Assembly (NCBI GenBank): GCA_023411555.1
Contig: JAEYOQ010000062.1
Location: 1 to 64,000 of the forward strand
DNA from: Bacillota bacterium
GTDB lineage: Bacteria > Bacillota > Clostridia > Lachnospirales > Lachnospiraceae
DNA: 64,000 nucleotides
Direction: 5' to 3'
Shown: piece after piece, positions 8,202 through 16,256 of the stretch
How the letters are laid out: every line of letters starts with the position of its first letter
How positions within the stretch are numbered: position 1 is the first letter of the stretch
The notes under the pieces: generated by a model
Seen by the model: the letters and a program-made list of their open reading frames with translations, nothing else
What the model was told of the DNA's origin: nothing
Databases searched by the model: none
Program-made: the position numbers and the translations under genes

Positions 8202-9008
8202 TTATCTTTTTGTCTCAATGGGAACATAGGGTACATTTGCCAGATAGGCTGCTTTTGCATATTGTAGACCATCCACCACAATGTAGTCGTCCTCTGTCTT
8301 TGTTACCGTAACAATCTCATCAATGGTATAATCACCCTCGGCATATTCCTTTACCATATCAGACAGAGCTATCCTGTCATCCTCACTAATATCCTCTTCC
8401 TTTACCAATCGCCTCGGAGAAACTAACATCTTCGTAGTCTCCTTACCGGTCTTTGCATACTGCTCTTCATATGCTTTTGCTTCCTTAAGGATTATCTCTA
8501 CTATCTTATCCGGTGTGCAATAGGTGCTGTCAATAATCAGATTGTAATTTGAGAAGTCCATATAGTTTAAATTATAGATATCCTTATAGCGAACCATCTC
8601 AGTAGCTGCACGCTCTGCCAGAAGTTTTTTTGCTTCCTCCAATGAGGTATATGTCTCCTCCGCACCGCGATGATCATTCATAACTCGTACTGATGCCTCT
8701 TCTAGGCTTACGGAGACAAACACTTTAAAGGAATGCTCTACAAAATGCCATGCCAGTCTTGAGTCAAAGATAATATTCTTATCCTTGTTCTCCCTGGATA
8801 TTCTGGCTGTCTCATCATCAATCATCTTATCATATTTCTTATCCGAGCACATCAGCTGGTTAAGTTCTAGGGTTGTCATATTCATCTGTCTTGCAAGCTC
8901 TCTTTGAACCTTGCCCGTTGAATATACCTCAAATTGATATACCTCATTCAACAGCTTGCACATAGTGGATTTACCACTACCCAGATTACCTGTCATCGTA
9001 ATATGCAT
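8202..9008 (-). CDS. Cytidylate kinase-like protein with extra C-terminal domain
   Basis: A P-loop kinase (GNLGSGKST near residues 7-15) with an AAA/CMK-like layout: an early YSTGKVQRELA segment, an Asp-Ser-Arg (DSRLAWH) motif near 86, and an LIDSTY strand near 160. These resemble the 'cytidylate kinase-like' group (AAA_17/CMK2). The last 75 residues (from about 195) are acidic and end in YIVVDGLQYAKAAYLANVPYVPIE, which recalls a ParB/Srx-like nuclease or nucleotide-binding strand. That part is uncertain. The ATG at 9008 is preferred, with GAGAGG about 12 bases before it. The substrate cannot be read from sequence. Confidence 0.7.
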   Translation of the reverse strand: MHITMTGNLGSGKSTMCKLLNEVYQFEVYSTGKVQRELARQMNMTTLELNQLMCSDKKYDKMIDDETARISRENKDKNIIFDSRLAWHFVEHSFKVFVSVSLEEASVRVMNDHRGAEETYTSLEEAKKLLAERAATEMVRYKDIYNLNYMDFSNYNLIIDSTYCTPDKIVEIILKEAKAYEEQYAKTGKETTKMLVSPRRLVKEEDISEDDRIALSDMVKEYAEGDYTIDEIVTVTKTEDDYIVVDGLQYAKAAYLANVPYVPIETKR

Positions 9009-9100
9009 AAAATTATACCTCTCTCTTTTCATAAGCAGTACTATTACGTACTATTTAGGTTATTACGTATTATAGCCGAAATCAGAGAAAAAAACAACCA

Positions 9101-9691
9101 TCAGAAGACAGCTCCCTTATCCGTCAGAGAACTCATCCTTGCTTGCAGTCTTTGTGCCTCCTCCTTATCATGGGTTACTAAAATTACTGTCTTCCCCACC
9201 GTCTTTTCCTTGACATAATCAATCACCTGATGCTTTAACGTCTCATCAAGACCCTTAAAGGGCTCATCTAACAGTAAAACATCACTCTTGGCCAGTATAG
9301 CACGTACAATCGCAACTCTACGACGCATCCCGCCGCTGAATTTATCGACTGCTTTGCTTGTATCCTCTATCCCAACCAGAGCTAGCTCCCTCCTGATGCT
9401 TTGCTCCGATAATTGTTTCCCACAAACCAGCTTGATATTAGCTACCGCATCGAAATGGTCTATTAACCGGTCCTCCTGGAATATAGCTGCAAGCCTCTTG
9501 CCATCCATTCCTCTTACCTCTCCGGAATCAGGCTTAACAAGTCCCATCAGCATATGAAGCAGGGTTGTTTTGCCACAACCGGAAGCACCCATCAGACAAT
9601 TCACCTCACCCTCTGTGAAGGATAGATTTAGATTTTCAAACAGGATAAGATCATCAAAGCGTTTTGATACCTGTATTAATTCAATCCCCAT
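9101..9691 (-). CDS. ABC transporter ATP-binding protein (SsuB/TauB type)
   Basis: Energises import by the SBP-permease system encoded upstream in the same operon. It shows Walker A GASGCGKTT (near 35-43), the Q-loop in AAIFQEDRL, the signature FSGGMRRRVAI, Walker B VLLLDEPFKGLD and the H-loop VTHDKEEA. At 196 residues it is a short, minimal ATPase. The ATG follows GGAGG and touches the last base of the permease gene, so the two are translationally coupled. Confidence 0.9.
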   Translation of the reverse strand: MGIELIQVSKRFDDLILFENLNLSFTEGEVNCLMGASGCGKTTLLHMLMGLVKPDSGEVRGMDGKRLAAIFQEDRLIDHFDAVANIKLVCGKQLSEQSIRRELALVGIEDTSKAVDKFSGGMRRRVAIVRAILAKSDVLLLDEPFKGLDETLKHQVIDYVKEKTVGKTVILVTHDKEEAQRLQARMSSLTDKGAVF

Positions 9692-10455
9692 CAGGACCTC
9701 CTCTCTGGGCGCAACAGTACTATAACTACCTTTTCAAAGACGACGCTGATCAAAATAATCACGACGGTCCACGCCAGCAGCTCCTTGTTCATCATGTATA
9801 GCTTAGCTTCATAAAGCCTCGCCCCTATGGATCCTGTCGGAATACCAATTACCTCTGCTGCAATACCAGCCTTCCAGCAAAAACCCAGTCCCACCGTCAC
9901 AGCCGTCAGAAAATACGGTTTTACGGAAGGGATGTAGATAGCAATTACCCTCTTCCATAGACTAATTCGGAATACCTGAGCCATCTGTAGGAGCTTCTTA
10001 TCTGTTGCAATCAAGCCCTGTTCTACGCTGGAATAAATCATGGGCAAAACCATCATAAAGGAGATCAGAACCGATAAATTCTTACTCTTAATCCAGACCA
10101 GGGCAAGGATAATAAAGGAGGCTACGGGCATAGCCTTAATAATCTTCATTATGGGAGAGATAAGCTCTTCGATCAGGCGAAACCGGTAAGCAAGAACCGC
10201 CAGTATAGTACCTGATAGTAAGGCAAGCGCAAAGCCGCTAATAATACGAAGGGAAGAAAAGAATATCGTCTGCCAAAAATCAATCTTTTGAATCAGTGCA
10301 AGCAAGGTCTGAAAGACTGCTAATGGCGACGACAGTAATATTGCTTGTCCGACCCACCGGCTCACCAGTTCCCACAATATTAACCAGAAGCAGGCAACAT
10401 ATAGCTTCCGACTTGATTTTCTTAATAATCCCTTGATAGAATCCCTTTTTTTCAT
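9691..10455 (-). CDS. ABC transporter permease (SsuC/TauC/ThiX type)
   Basis: A 254-residue inner membrane protein with about six membrane helices. It has the binding-protein-dependent transport signature around GFCWKAGIAAEVIGIP (EAA loop region near 190-210), where it would contact the ATPase. It lies in the operon TM1266-like gene, SBP, permease, ATPase. The family imports nitrate, sulfonates, taurine or thiamine precursors; the sequence does not say which. Confidence 0.88.
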   Translation of the reverse strand: MKKRDSIKGLLRKSSRKLYVACFWLILWELVSRWVGQAILLSSPLAVFQTLLALIQKIDFWQTIFFSSLRIISGFALALLSGTILAVLAYRFRLIEELISPIMKIIKAMPVASFIILALVWIKSKNLSVLISFMMVLPMIYSSVEQGLIATDKKLLQMAQVFRISLWKRVIAIYIPSVKPYFLTAVTVGLGFCWKAGIAAEVIGIPTGSIGARLYEAKLYMMNKELLAWTVVIILISVVFEKVVIVLLRPERRS

Positions 10456-10590
10456 AGCTATTTACCCCCGCAAGCTATTTTACAGATAAGAAGAAGCTGC
10501 CCAGATCTGTTTACTTCATAAAGTATACCATAATCCTACAGCAGCTCCAGCTTATATCAAGAATTTCATTGTAATTAGGCTTTTCCGATC

Positions 10591-10642
10591 CTAGCTTAAC
10601 ATACCTACACTTTGAATTAATTTGTGCCATTATGCGAGGCAG
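10591..10642. repeat. Interspersed repeat, family C, partial copy
   Basis: CTAGCTTAACATACCT followed by CTTTG and TTTGTGCC resembles the start of the family C copy at 43469, in the same orientation. The remainder diverges. Confidence 0.45.
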
Positions 10643-10672
10643 AGTACACCCAAATACTATAGGCACATACTA

Positions 10673-11746
10673 TTATTGCATATAGAAGAAATCATCGCTC
10701 GGAAGTGCTCCACCAACTGCCTGAGCATTCTGATTATAAAGGGCAGTCAGATAACCGATTACCTTTGTCATCATATCCTCGCCTTCTATTAGCGTAATGT
10801 TGCAGTAAGGCAATGCTTTCTTTATCACTGCTGCCTTGAAGATATCAAACTTCTCAACGAGAACCGATGCCTCCTCAATATTCGTATTCACATACTGGGC
10901 AGAAGCCGAATATTCTGCTAGGAAGGCGTCAAAGGCCTCTTTATTATCTTCTAAAAATTCGCTTCGAACCACAACAACACCGGTTACTACACTGCTACCA
11001 TCCGTACTCACCGCATCCCATTCCTTCGCTACATCCAGAGCCACCTTAACCCTATCGTTATTCATCATAACCGTGGTTACATACGGCTGGGGCAGCATAG
11101 CAATTGCATCGTCTGCCTCACTAAGCAGTGCGGCTACTTCCGTTGCTTCAGTTTTATACTCAATCGTAACATCCTTCTCAGGGTCGATACCGTGAGCCGC
11201 AAGTAAATAGTTTAAGGTATATTGGGGTGTTGTTCCCAGGCCTGTAGAATAGATAGTCTTGCCCTTCAGATCCTCTACCTTCTTAATACTATCACCAGTC
11301 TCTACAATATAAAGAACTCCTAAGGTATTGATACCAGCCAGCTTGATTTTACCCTCCGTCTTGTTATATAAGACAGCCGCCAGATTACACGGTATTGCAG
11401 CAATGTCAAAATCGCCCTTTACCAATCCCACGCTAATCTCATCCGCTGCACCTGCGATCGTAAATTCATAATTGTTGGCTGTATCCCCTGCTGTGGTATC
11501 CTCCATCATCTTGACCATACCAATAGCCGTAGGTCCTTTAAGTGCAGCAATTTTTATATCTTTTTTTGCTACGGGTTCTGCTGTAGGGGATGGTGTCGCC
11601 TCTTTTGCCGGTTCCATAGTAGGTGCTACTGTAGGGGTTATATCCTGTACTGTATTAACATCGGCAGGCTCCTCACCCTTGGCTGCACAAGCTGCTAATG
11701 TCAGAACACTAATCAGTAGTGCTATTATTAGGCTTAGTTTCTTCAT
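10673..11746 (-). CDS. ABC transporter substrate-binding lipoprotein (NMT1/THI5-like)
   Basis: A 357-residue lipoprotein. It has a signal peptide with the lipobox LAAC (Cys about residue 19), a Thr/Pro/Glu-rich linker to residue 60, then a periplasmic-binding fold starting KKDIKIAALKGPTAIGMV. The GLGTTPQYTLNYLLAAHGIDPEKDVT segment is typical of NMT1/SsuA-like binding proteins. It delivers an unknown small ligand to the permease-ATPase pair downstream. The operon's leader (12117-12255) suggests ligand-responsive control. Riboswitch-like control with a THI5-like SBP would fit a cofactor precursor, but this is inference. Confidence 0.88.
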   Translation of the reverse strand: MKKLSLIIALLISVLTLAACAAKGEEPADVNTVQDITPTVAPTMEPAKEATPSPTAEPVAKKDIKIAALKGPTAIGMVKMMEDTTAGDTANNYEFTIAGAADEISVGLVKGDFDIAAIPCNLAAVLYNKTEGKIKLAGINTLGVLYIVETGDSIKKVEDLKGKTIYSTGLGTTPQYTLNYLLAAHGIDPEKDVTIEYKTEATEVAALLSEADDAIAMLPQPYVTTVMMNNDRVKVALDVAKEWDAVSTDGSSVVTGVVVVRSEFLEDNKEAFDAFLAEYSASAQYVNTNIEEASVLVEKFDIFKAAVIKKALPYCNITLIEGEDMMTKVIGYLTALYNQNAQAVGGALPSDDFFYMQ

Positions 11747-11841
11747 GATACTACCTCCATTATCGTATTATGGTTGTCAGTTGCACTATATTCTTAATTA
11801 TATTTCCTTCCCTATCTTCTAATTGCCTTCTATGACTGTAA

Positions 11842-12087
11842 TTATTTTTTTGAATATATCGTCTTTACATTGACGCCTTTAATCATACCCAGCTTTCCTG
11901 CGAGGGTGCTTATGATATCGGCCTCTGCATTGATTACGACACTAATAATATTAATGTTTTTTTCGCGGTAAGGTAGCCCCATCCTACCGATGATATACTG
12001 ACCATAATCATGTAGTAAACCGTTCAATCGTTCTACTGCATCAGTATCCTCTACAATAATACCAATTAAAGCAATTCTGGTTTCCAA
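11842..12087 (-). CDS. TM1266-like small regulator (putative hydrogenase-system regulator family)
   Basis: An 81-residue protein with a ferredoxin-like ACT/NikR-C pattern: RIALIGIIVED at the N-terminus, then YIIGRMGLPYREKNINIISVVI, and GKLGMIKGVNVKTIYS at the end. It resembles the TM1266 family annotated as a putative regulator of iron-only hydrogenase systems. No HydE/F/G or hydrogenase genes are in the window. The start is TTG at 12087, with GGAGG about 8 bases upstream. It is the first gene of the ABC importer operon, so it may sense or handle the imported ligand. Confidence 0.75.
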   Translation of the reverse strand: METRIALIGIIVEDTDAVERLNGLLHDYGQYIIGRMGLPYREKNINIISVVINAEADIISTLAGKLGMIKGVNVKTIYSKK

Positions 12088-12116
12088 TACTTTGACCTCC
12101 TATTTGATTAAGAAAT

Positions 12117-12255
12117 AAAAACCCTATGCCACAACGACATAGGGAATATGAACATACCATATTGAATCGCCTTCTTACGCGGAAATCCTGCCGTCAGAAC
12201 GATTTTCATCATATTATCCTATGCCTTTCCTTCAGGAAACCTTTGGGATTGGCTA
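12117..12255 (-). promoter_or_regulatory. Attenuator leader (possible riboswitch) of the TM1266-ABC operon
   Basis: Between a strong promoter and the TTG start is a structured leader. It ends in an intrinsic terminator: arms CCCTATG/CATAGGG at 12138-12144 and 12122-12128, with U-run 12117-12121. Upstream, CATAGGATAATATG (12210-12223) can pair with CATATTCCCTATG of the terminator arm, giving a mutually exclusive antiterminator. A TTTCC/GGAAA hairpin lies at about 12226-12242. A stem AATCGTTCT/AGAAGGCGATT encloses CGG/CCG at about 12165-12205. I cannot match it to a riboswitch class I know, nor to a T-box. The ligand is unknown. Confidence 0.65.
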
Positions 12256-12260
12256 AGACC

Positions 12261-12289
12261 ATAGTAGCACCTTGTTAATATAATGTCAA
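12261..12289 (-). promoter_or_regulatory. Promoter of the TM1266-ABC operon
   Basis: Minus-strand TTGACA (12284-12289), 17-base spacer, TACTAT (12261-12266). Confidence 0.8.
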
Positions 12290-12323
12290 GCTTGTTAAAT
12301 CCTCTTTAAGTAGAGTAACTAGC

Positions 12324-13133
12324 TTATAATTTTCTTGCTTTGATTACAAATGTTACAGGAAGCATTTTCGCTTTTTTGGCAAACTCACTATCCTTATGTA
12401 ATTGAATAATCTCATCATCCGATTCTTCAATCATTTTATCAATGGAAAATCCTGCTTTTGTTAATGCGTTGATATAAGTAGATAATTTACGATCCGATAA
12501 CGATATCGCTTCTCCTTCAAGAGATACAGAATACCAGGATTCATCAAAATAGCTTTTCTTAAAAATAAGCGAATCATTTTCCATAGCAACGCATTTATGT
12601 ATCGGGTGAGACCAACTGAAAATAAACGCGCCGTCTTTTTTTAGGTAAGAAGCAATCCTGCAAATAGTACTTTCAAGATCCGTAGCCCACCCCACACCGT
12701 ATATCGAATAAACATAATCAAAATAATCTTCAGGTATACCGCAATCCTCTTCCATGGGTGAGCAGATTAGTTTTGCAGAAATATTATGTAATGCTAGATA
12801 TTCTTTTGTCTTTTCAATTTGATTCTTAGAGATATCTATCCCCCAGAGCTCAGAAGCATTTCTGTCTCCATGATATTTTAAAGAATGCCCTGTTCCGCAG
12901 CCTATTTCCAACAACCTTTTCCCTGACACATCACCAAAAAGCTGACATTTTTCCTCCGAAACATACGCTCCATACATAGGAAGTACTGTTGTACCAATAA
13001 CCTCATTTCCTTTCGTATCCCAAAAAGAACTGTTCGTTTTATGAATGTTCTTCTTATCCATATCAACCGTGACGGCATAACCAACCTCCCCAGCACCTAT
13101 AATGTTAGTTCGGTGATTAAGATTCTTACTCAT
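12324..13133 (-). CDS. Class I SAM-dependent methyltransferase
   Basis: A soluble methyltransferase of 269 residues. Motif I is LLEIGCGTGHSL (SAM glycine loop, near 74-85), motif II acidic WGIDIS, and post-motif EDYFDYVYSIYGVGWATD, all standard for the Rossmann-type fold (Methyltransf_11/25). The substrate is unknown; related genes are annotated as generic small-molecule methyltransferases. The ATG at 13133 is chosen because GGAGGG lies 8 bases before it. An upstream in-frame ATG at 13148 overlaps that site. Monocistronic by position. Confidence 0.85.
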   Translation of the reverse strand: MSKNLNHRTNIIGAGEVGYAVTVDMDKKNIHKTNSSFWDTKGNEVIGTTVLPMYGAYVSEEKCQLFGDVSGKRLLEIGCGTGHSLKYHGDRNASELWGIDISKNQIEKTKEYLALHNISAKLICSPMEEDCGIPEDYFDYVYSIYGVGWATDLESTICRIASYLKKDGAFIFSWSHPIHKCVAMENDSLIFKKSYFDESWYSVSLEGEAISLSDRKLSTYINALTKAGFSIDKMIEESDDEIIQLHKDSEFAKKAKMLPVTFVIKARKL

Positions 13134-13398
13134 TACGTTTCCCTCCATTAATATTAATCTAAAGGTCAGGCGTGGAAATGTTGTTAGAACTGCCCCCTCA
13201 TCTCGAGTTCATACGCTTATGCCAATCCATAACCTCACCCCCGCTATCAATATATCAAAATATTTAGAAAGAAACTTTGCATTCGGTGTATTTTAATGCA
13301 ATGAAGTCCACTTATCTTTTATTATTTCGATTGTACAATACAATTCATCAATAATCTACCATATTTATCTAATCCTGGTGTTATTCGCAGGAATACAT
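13134..13398. other. Intergenic region without a supported gene
   Basis: No ORF or structured RNA is supported between the methyltransferase start and the hairpin at 13399. It presumably carries the methyltransferase promoter. Confidence 0.4.
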
Positions 13399-13480
13399 AA
13401 GGGTCTGTGCCATGAACCGCCCCCAAAAGTTAGACCTGAAATCTAACGATTATGAGGTCGGCTCATTGCACAGACCCTTT
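13399..13480. terminator. Hairpin terminator enclosing an IS-end-like remnant
   Basis: A 12-bp perfect stem AAGGGTCTGTGC/GCACAGACCCTT closes a 58-base loop. The loop contains GAACCGCCCCCAAAAGTTAG, which resembles the terminal repeats of IS3-family elements in clostridia, and a smaller stem GTTAGA/TCTAAC. A U-run follows on the plus strand. It lies downstream of the response regulator gene. Confidence 0.6.
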
Positions 13481-13547
13481 AATATTTTTTACCTATATTC
13501 TTGAAGCATGGTTTAAAGTTTTTTCTTATATGACACTCAAAATAATG

Positions 13548-14237
13548 CTACACCTTAAAACGATATCCTACGCCCCAGATTGTCTCGATATATTGCGGTT
13601 TTGATGTGTTATACTCAATCTTCTCACGGATTTTCTTGATATGAACGGTAACCGTAGCGATATCTCCTACGGATTCCATATCCCAGATCTCCCGGAAGAG
13701 TTCATCCTTCGTAAAGACACGATTGGGATTCTGGGCTAGGAAGGTCAGTAAATCAAACTCTTTGGTAGTAAATATCTTCTCTTCTCCATTCAAGAAAACA
13801 CGCCTTGCTGTACGATCAATTTTTAGACCTCTTATCTCAATGACCTCATTCTCCTTCACTCCGGAGCCAATCAGCCTCTCGTATCTGGCAAGGTGGGCCT
13901 TAACTCTAGCTACCAGCTCACTGGGGCTAAAGGGTTTGGTCATATAGTCATCGGCACCTAGTCCAAGGCCGCGGATTTTATCAATATCATCCCTCTTAGC
14001 AGAAACCATAATAATTGGTATATTTTTTACTTCACGTATTCTTTTGCAGATCTCGAATCCGTCCACACCCGGCAGCATAAGATCCAGTATCACCAAATCA
14101 TACTCCTCTGCCAAGGCTCTCCTGACGCCAATTTCTCCATTCGTCTCTACTTCAACTTCAAAACCGCTTAGTTCCAAATAATCCTTTTCCAGCTCCGCTA
14201 TCGCCAGTTCATCTTCAACAATCAACAGTTTACTCAT
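13548..14237 (-). CDS. OmpR-family response regulator
   Basis: A DNA-binding partner of the histidine kinase encoded just upstream. The receiver domain has acidic DE near residues 9-10, phospho-acceptor Asp in VILDLMLPG near 52, and Lys in MTKPFSP near 101. The winged-helix output domain begins near 130 and ends with TVHIKKIREKIEY and IETIWGVGYRFKV. The ATG at 14237 follows AAAGGAG; a longer in-frame start is not needed. The regulated genes are not evident here. Confidence 0.93.
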   Translation of the reverse strand: MSKLLIVEDELAIAELEKDYLELSGFEVEVETNGEIGVRRALAEEYDLVILDLMLPGVDGFEICKRIREVKNIPIIMVSAKRDDIDKIRGLGLGADDYMTKPFSPSELVARVKAHLARYERLIGSGVKENEVIEIRGLKIDRTARRVFLNGEEKIFTTKEFDLLTFLAQNPNRVFTKDELFREIWDMESVGDIATVTVHIKKIREKIEYNTSKPQYIETIWGVGYRFKV

Positions 14238-14312
14238 GGTAAAACTCCTTTCATGCAAGGTATCTTCTAATGAAAATATAGCATTTATTCCAGTAGAATG
14301 AAAAGCCTTATA

Positions 14313-15800
14313 TTATTTATATTGGTTTTCACTCTTTCGCAGAGTGAATGATATCGTTGTTCCGATTCCCATCTCACTGATAGCCCATATCTTACCGGAG
14401 TGATCCTCAATAATCTTCTTGGAAATAGCTAACCCAAGACCGCTGCCGCCTTTTTTTGAATTTCTTGAGGAGTCCGCCCTATAAAATCGGTCAAAAACAT
14501 AAGGCAAATCTGACGCTGGTATTCCGGCACCATTATCTTCAATCTCAATTTGTATATATGACCCAACATCATGAATCCGAATCTGCAATATCCCTTTTGC
14601 CTTGTCCATGTATTTTACTGCATTGCCTATAATATTGCTAATGACTCTCTTTAATTGCTCTGCATCAGCGATAACCTTTGTATCATGTGGCAGCTCATTA
14701 TAATACTGAATCTCTATATTCTTGACCTCAAGATCCAGTCCTATTTCCTCAATACAATCATCAAAGTATTCACGGATACTTATCTCCTTAAAGGAGTAGG
14801 GTATAGAGTTACAGTCAATCTTCGTATAGAAGCCCAACTCGTCAACTAAAATCGCCATATCATTGGCCTTGCTTAATATCGTCTGTATATATTTTTCCTG
14901 CTTCTCCGGAGATCCTGCCACACCGTCGATTAACCCTTCCGCATAGCCCTGTATTGCAGTCAGCGGTGTCTTCAGATCGTGGGAAATGTTACTGATCAAC
15001 TCCTTGATATCCTCTTCATATTTGATACGGTTATCAATCAGCTCCTTCAATCGGATACGCATCTCCTCAAAATCCTCGCATAATTGCCCGATCTCATCCT
15101 CGGTATCAGATTGTACTGAATAATCTAAATCCCCGTTCTTAATCTGACTCATACCAATACGCAATATATTAAGAGGTCTTAATATCCCCCGATAAATCCA
15201 AAGCATCAGAATAAGAGCCGTAAATACCAGGATAAACAAAAAGGATATCATGGTCTGGGAAACCAATGCCTTTATCTGAGGTACCAAAGTATTTAGATCC
15301 GTGATTATGAATACCGTCCCCTCTGATCCGTCAGTAAAATAAAAATCCTGTGATTTCACAAGAAAGGGCTGCTTTCCACCTACATACATACCTCCATCGA
15401 CATCAGTTCTGTATTCTCCGAATTTTTGAAGTTGTCCTTTAATGGCATTAAGCATCACTTCATTGCCGGCAAAAATGAAAGTATCTCCTTTTCGTACCGC
15501 AATAAAGGAATATTTATCGGAAAGCTCTGCATTCAAGTGATGTATAAAGGTTTCCTCTTCAAGCTTCTGTGGCTCTCTGAGGGCAGCTAGCTTGATCTCA
15601 TTGTAGGTTCCTCTAGTCAAACGATTCAATATCTGCACCGGATTCGAAATAACCTGAACCGTGTCAGCTTCCACATCATAGGATTCCTGAATTGAATTAG
15701 TCTGCAAACTGATAATCGTACCTGCTGATATAGAAAGCAGCATGATTGGCATCGCTATCATAATAAAGAATGCAGTTAATAACCTGTCCTTCAGCTTCAA
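14313..15800 (-). CDS. Membrane sensor histidine kinase
   Basis: A 495-residue sensor. The TM1 segment is at residues 8-30, then an extracellular domain of about 150 residues, TM2 near 185-205, and a HAMP domain (IYRGILRPLNILRIGM onward). The phosphorylation site is ISHDLKTPLTAIQGYAEG (H-box). The catalytic domain has the N box NIIGNAVKY, then DNGAGI and GSGLGLAISKKIIEDH. It is transcribed before its response regulator, with a 75-base gap, so the order is kinase-regulator rather than the common reverse. The signal is unknown. Confidence 0.92.
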   Translation of the reverse strand: MKLKDRLLTAFFIMIAMPIMLLSISAGTIISLQTNSIQESYDVEADTVQVISNPVQILNRLTRGTYNEIKLAALREPQKLEEETFIHHLNAELSDKYSFIAVRKGDTFIFAGNEVMLNAIKGQLQKFGEYRTDVDGGMYVGGKQPFLVKSQDFYFTDGSEGTVFIITDLNTLVPQIKALVSQTMISFLFILVFTALILMLWIYRGILRPLNILRIGMSQIKNGDLDYSVQSDTEDEIGQLCEDFEEMRIRLKELIDNRIKYEEDIKELISNISHDLKTPLTAIQGYAEGLIDGVAGSPEKQEKYIQTILSKANDMAILVDELGFYTKIDCNSIPYSFKEISIREYFDDCIEEIGLDLEVKNIEIQYYNELPHDTKVIADAEQLKRVISNIIGNAVKYMDKAKGILQIRIHDVGSYIQIEIEDNGAGIPASDLPYVFDRFYRADSSRNSKKGGSGLGLAISKKIIEDHSGKIWAISEMGIGTTISFTLRKSENQYK

Positions 15801-16009
15801 TCAATTTCACCTGTTTCCTTCTAAGTATAACCCGCTCCGATCGTACGCTTTCAACCTAGATTGAATCGTACTCATTACCATCTAAGTATACCATGAACCC
15901 ATTTGAAATGCACAGAAAATTACTCTAACCTTTCTAAATATTCCATGAAATACAGTTCAGAATTCACCCCTTTGATGTTAATCGAATGAAGTATCAGCCT
16001 TATGACACT
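15801..16009. other. Intergenic region upstream of the histidine kinase gene
   Basis: No gene is supported. It probably holds the promoter of the kinase-regulator operon, but no clear consensus pair was found. Confidence 0.35.
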
Positions 16010-16155
16010 TCCGCGCCCGAGCGGGCTGCGTAGCAACAATTTCCGAACGCATTCATGCGTTTGTCCGCAGAGGTGTGTCCTCCCAAAGTGAACTACGTTC
16101 ACTTCGTGTAGCATTTTTATCGTATATGATTACTTTTCCTAAACGATAAAAACGC
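16010..16155. repeat. Interspersed structured repeat, family B, copy 1
   Basis: Shares with 28319-28477, in the same order: CGCGCCCGAGCGGG, a GTGTGTC-TCCCAAAGTGAAC block with its GTTCACTT inverse, and a closing AT-rich hairpin TTTTTATCGT/ACGATAAAAA. The last hairpin may also terminate metK. There are internal inverted pairs (GAACGCATTCATGCGTTTG). The ORF readings through it look like shadows. Confidence 0.65.
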
Positions 16156-16256
16156 CATGAACCGGTTATCTTCCTTCGATCGGAGTAAGGTACACTGGTC
16201 CATGGCTATATTATGGTTCGTTAATCAGATGTCTTCTTAGTCAAATTCTGCTTCAA

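Noticed and set aside
15920..16114. A 64-codon minus-strand frame between the histidine kinase gene and metK
   Set aside because: It runs through the family B repeat, has no ribosome site and its sequence follows the palindromes. Read as a shadow of the repeat.
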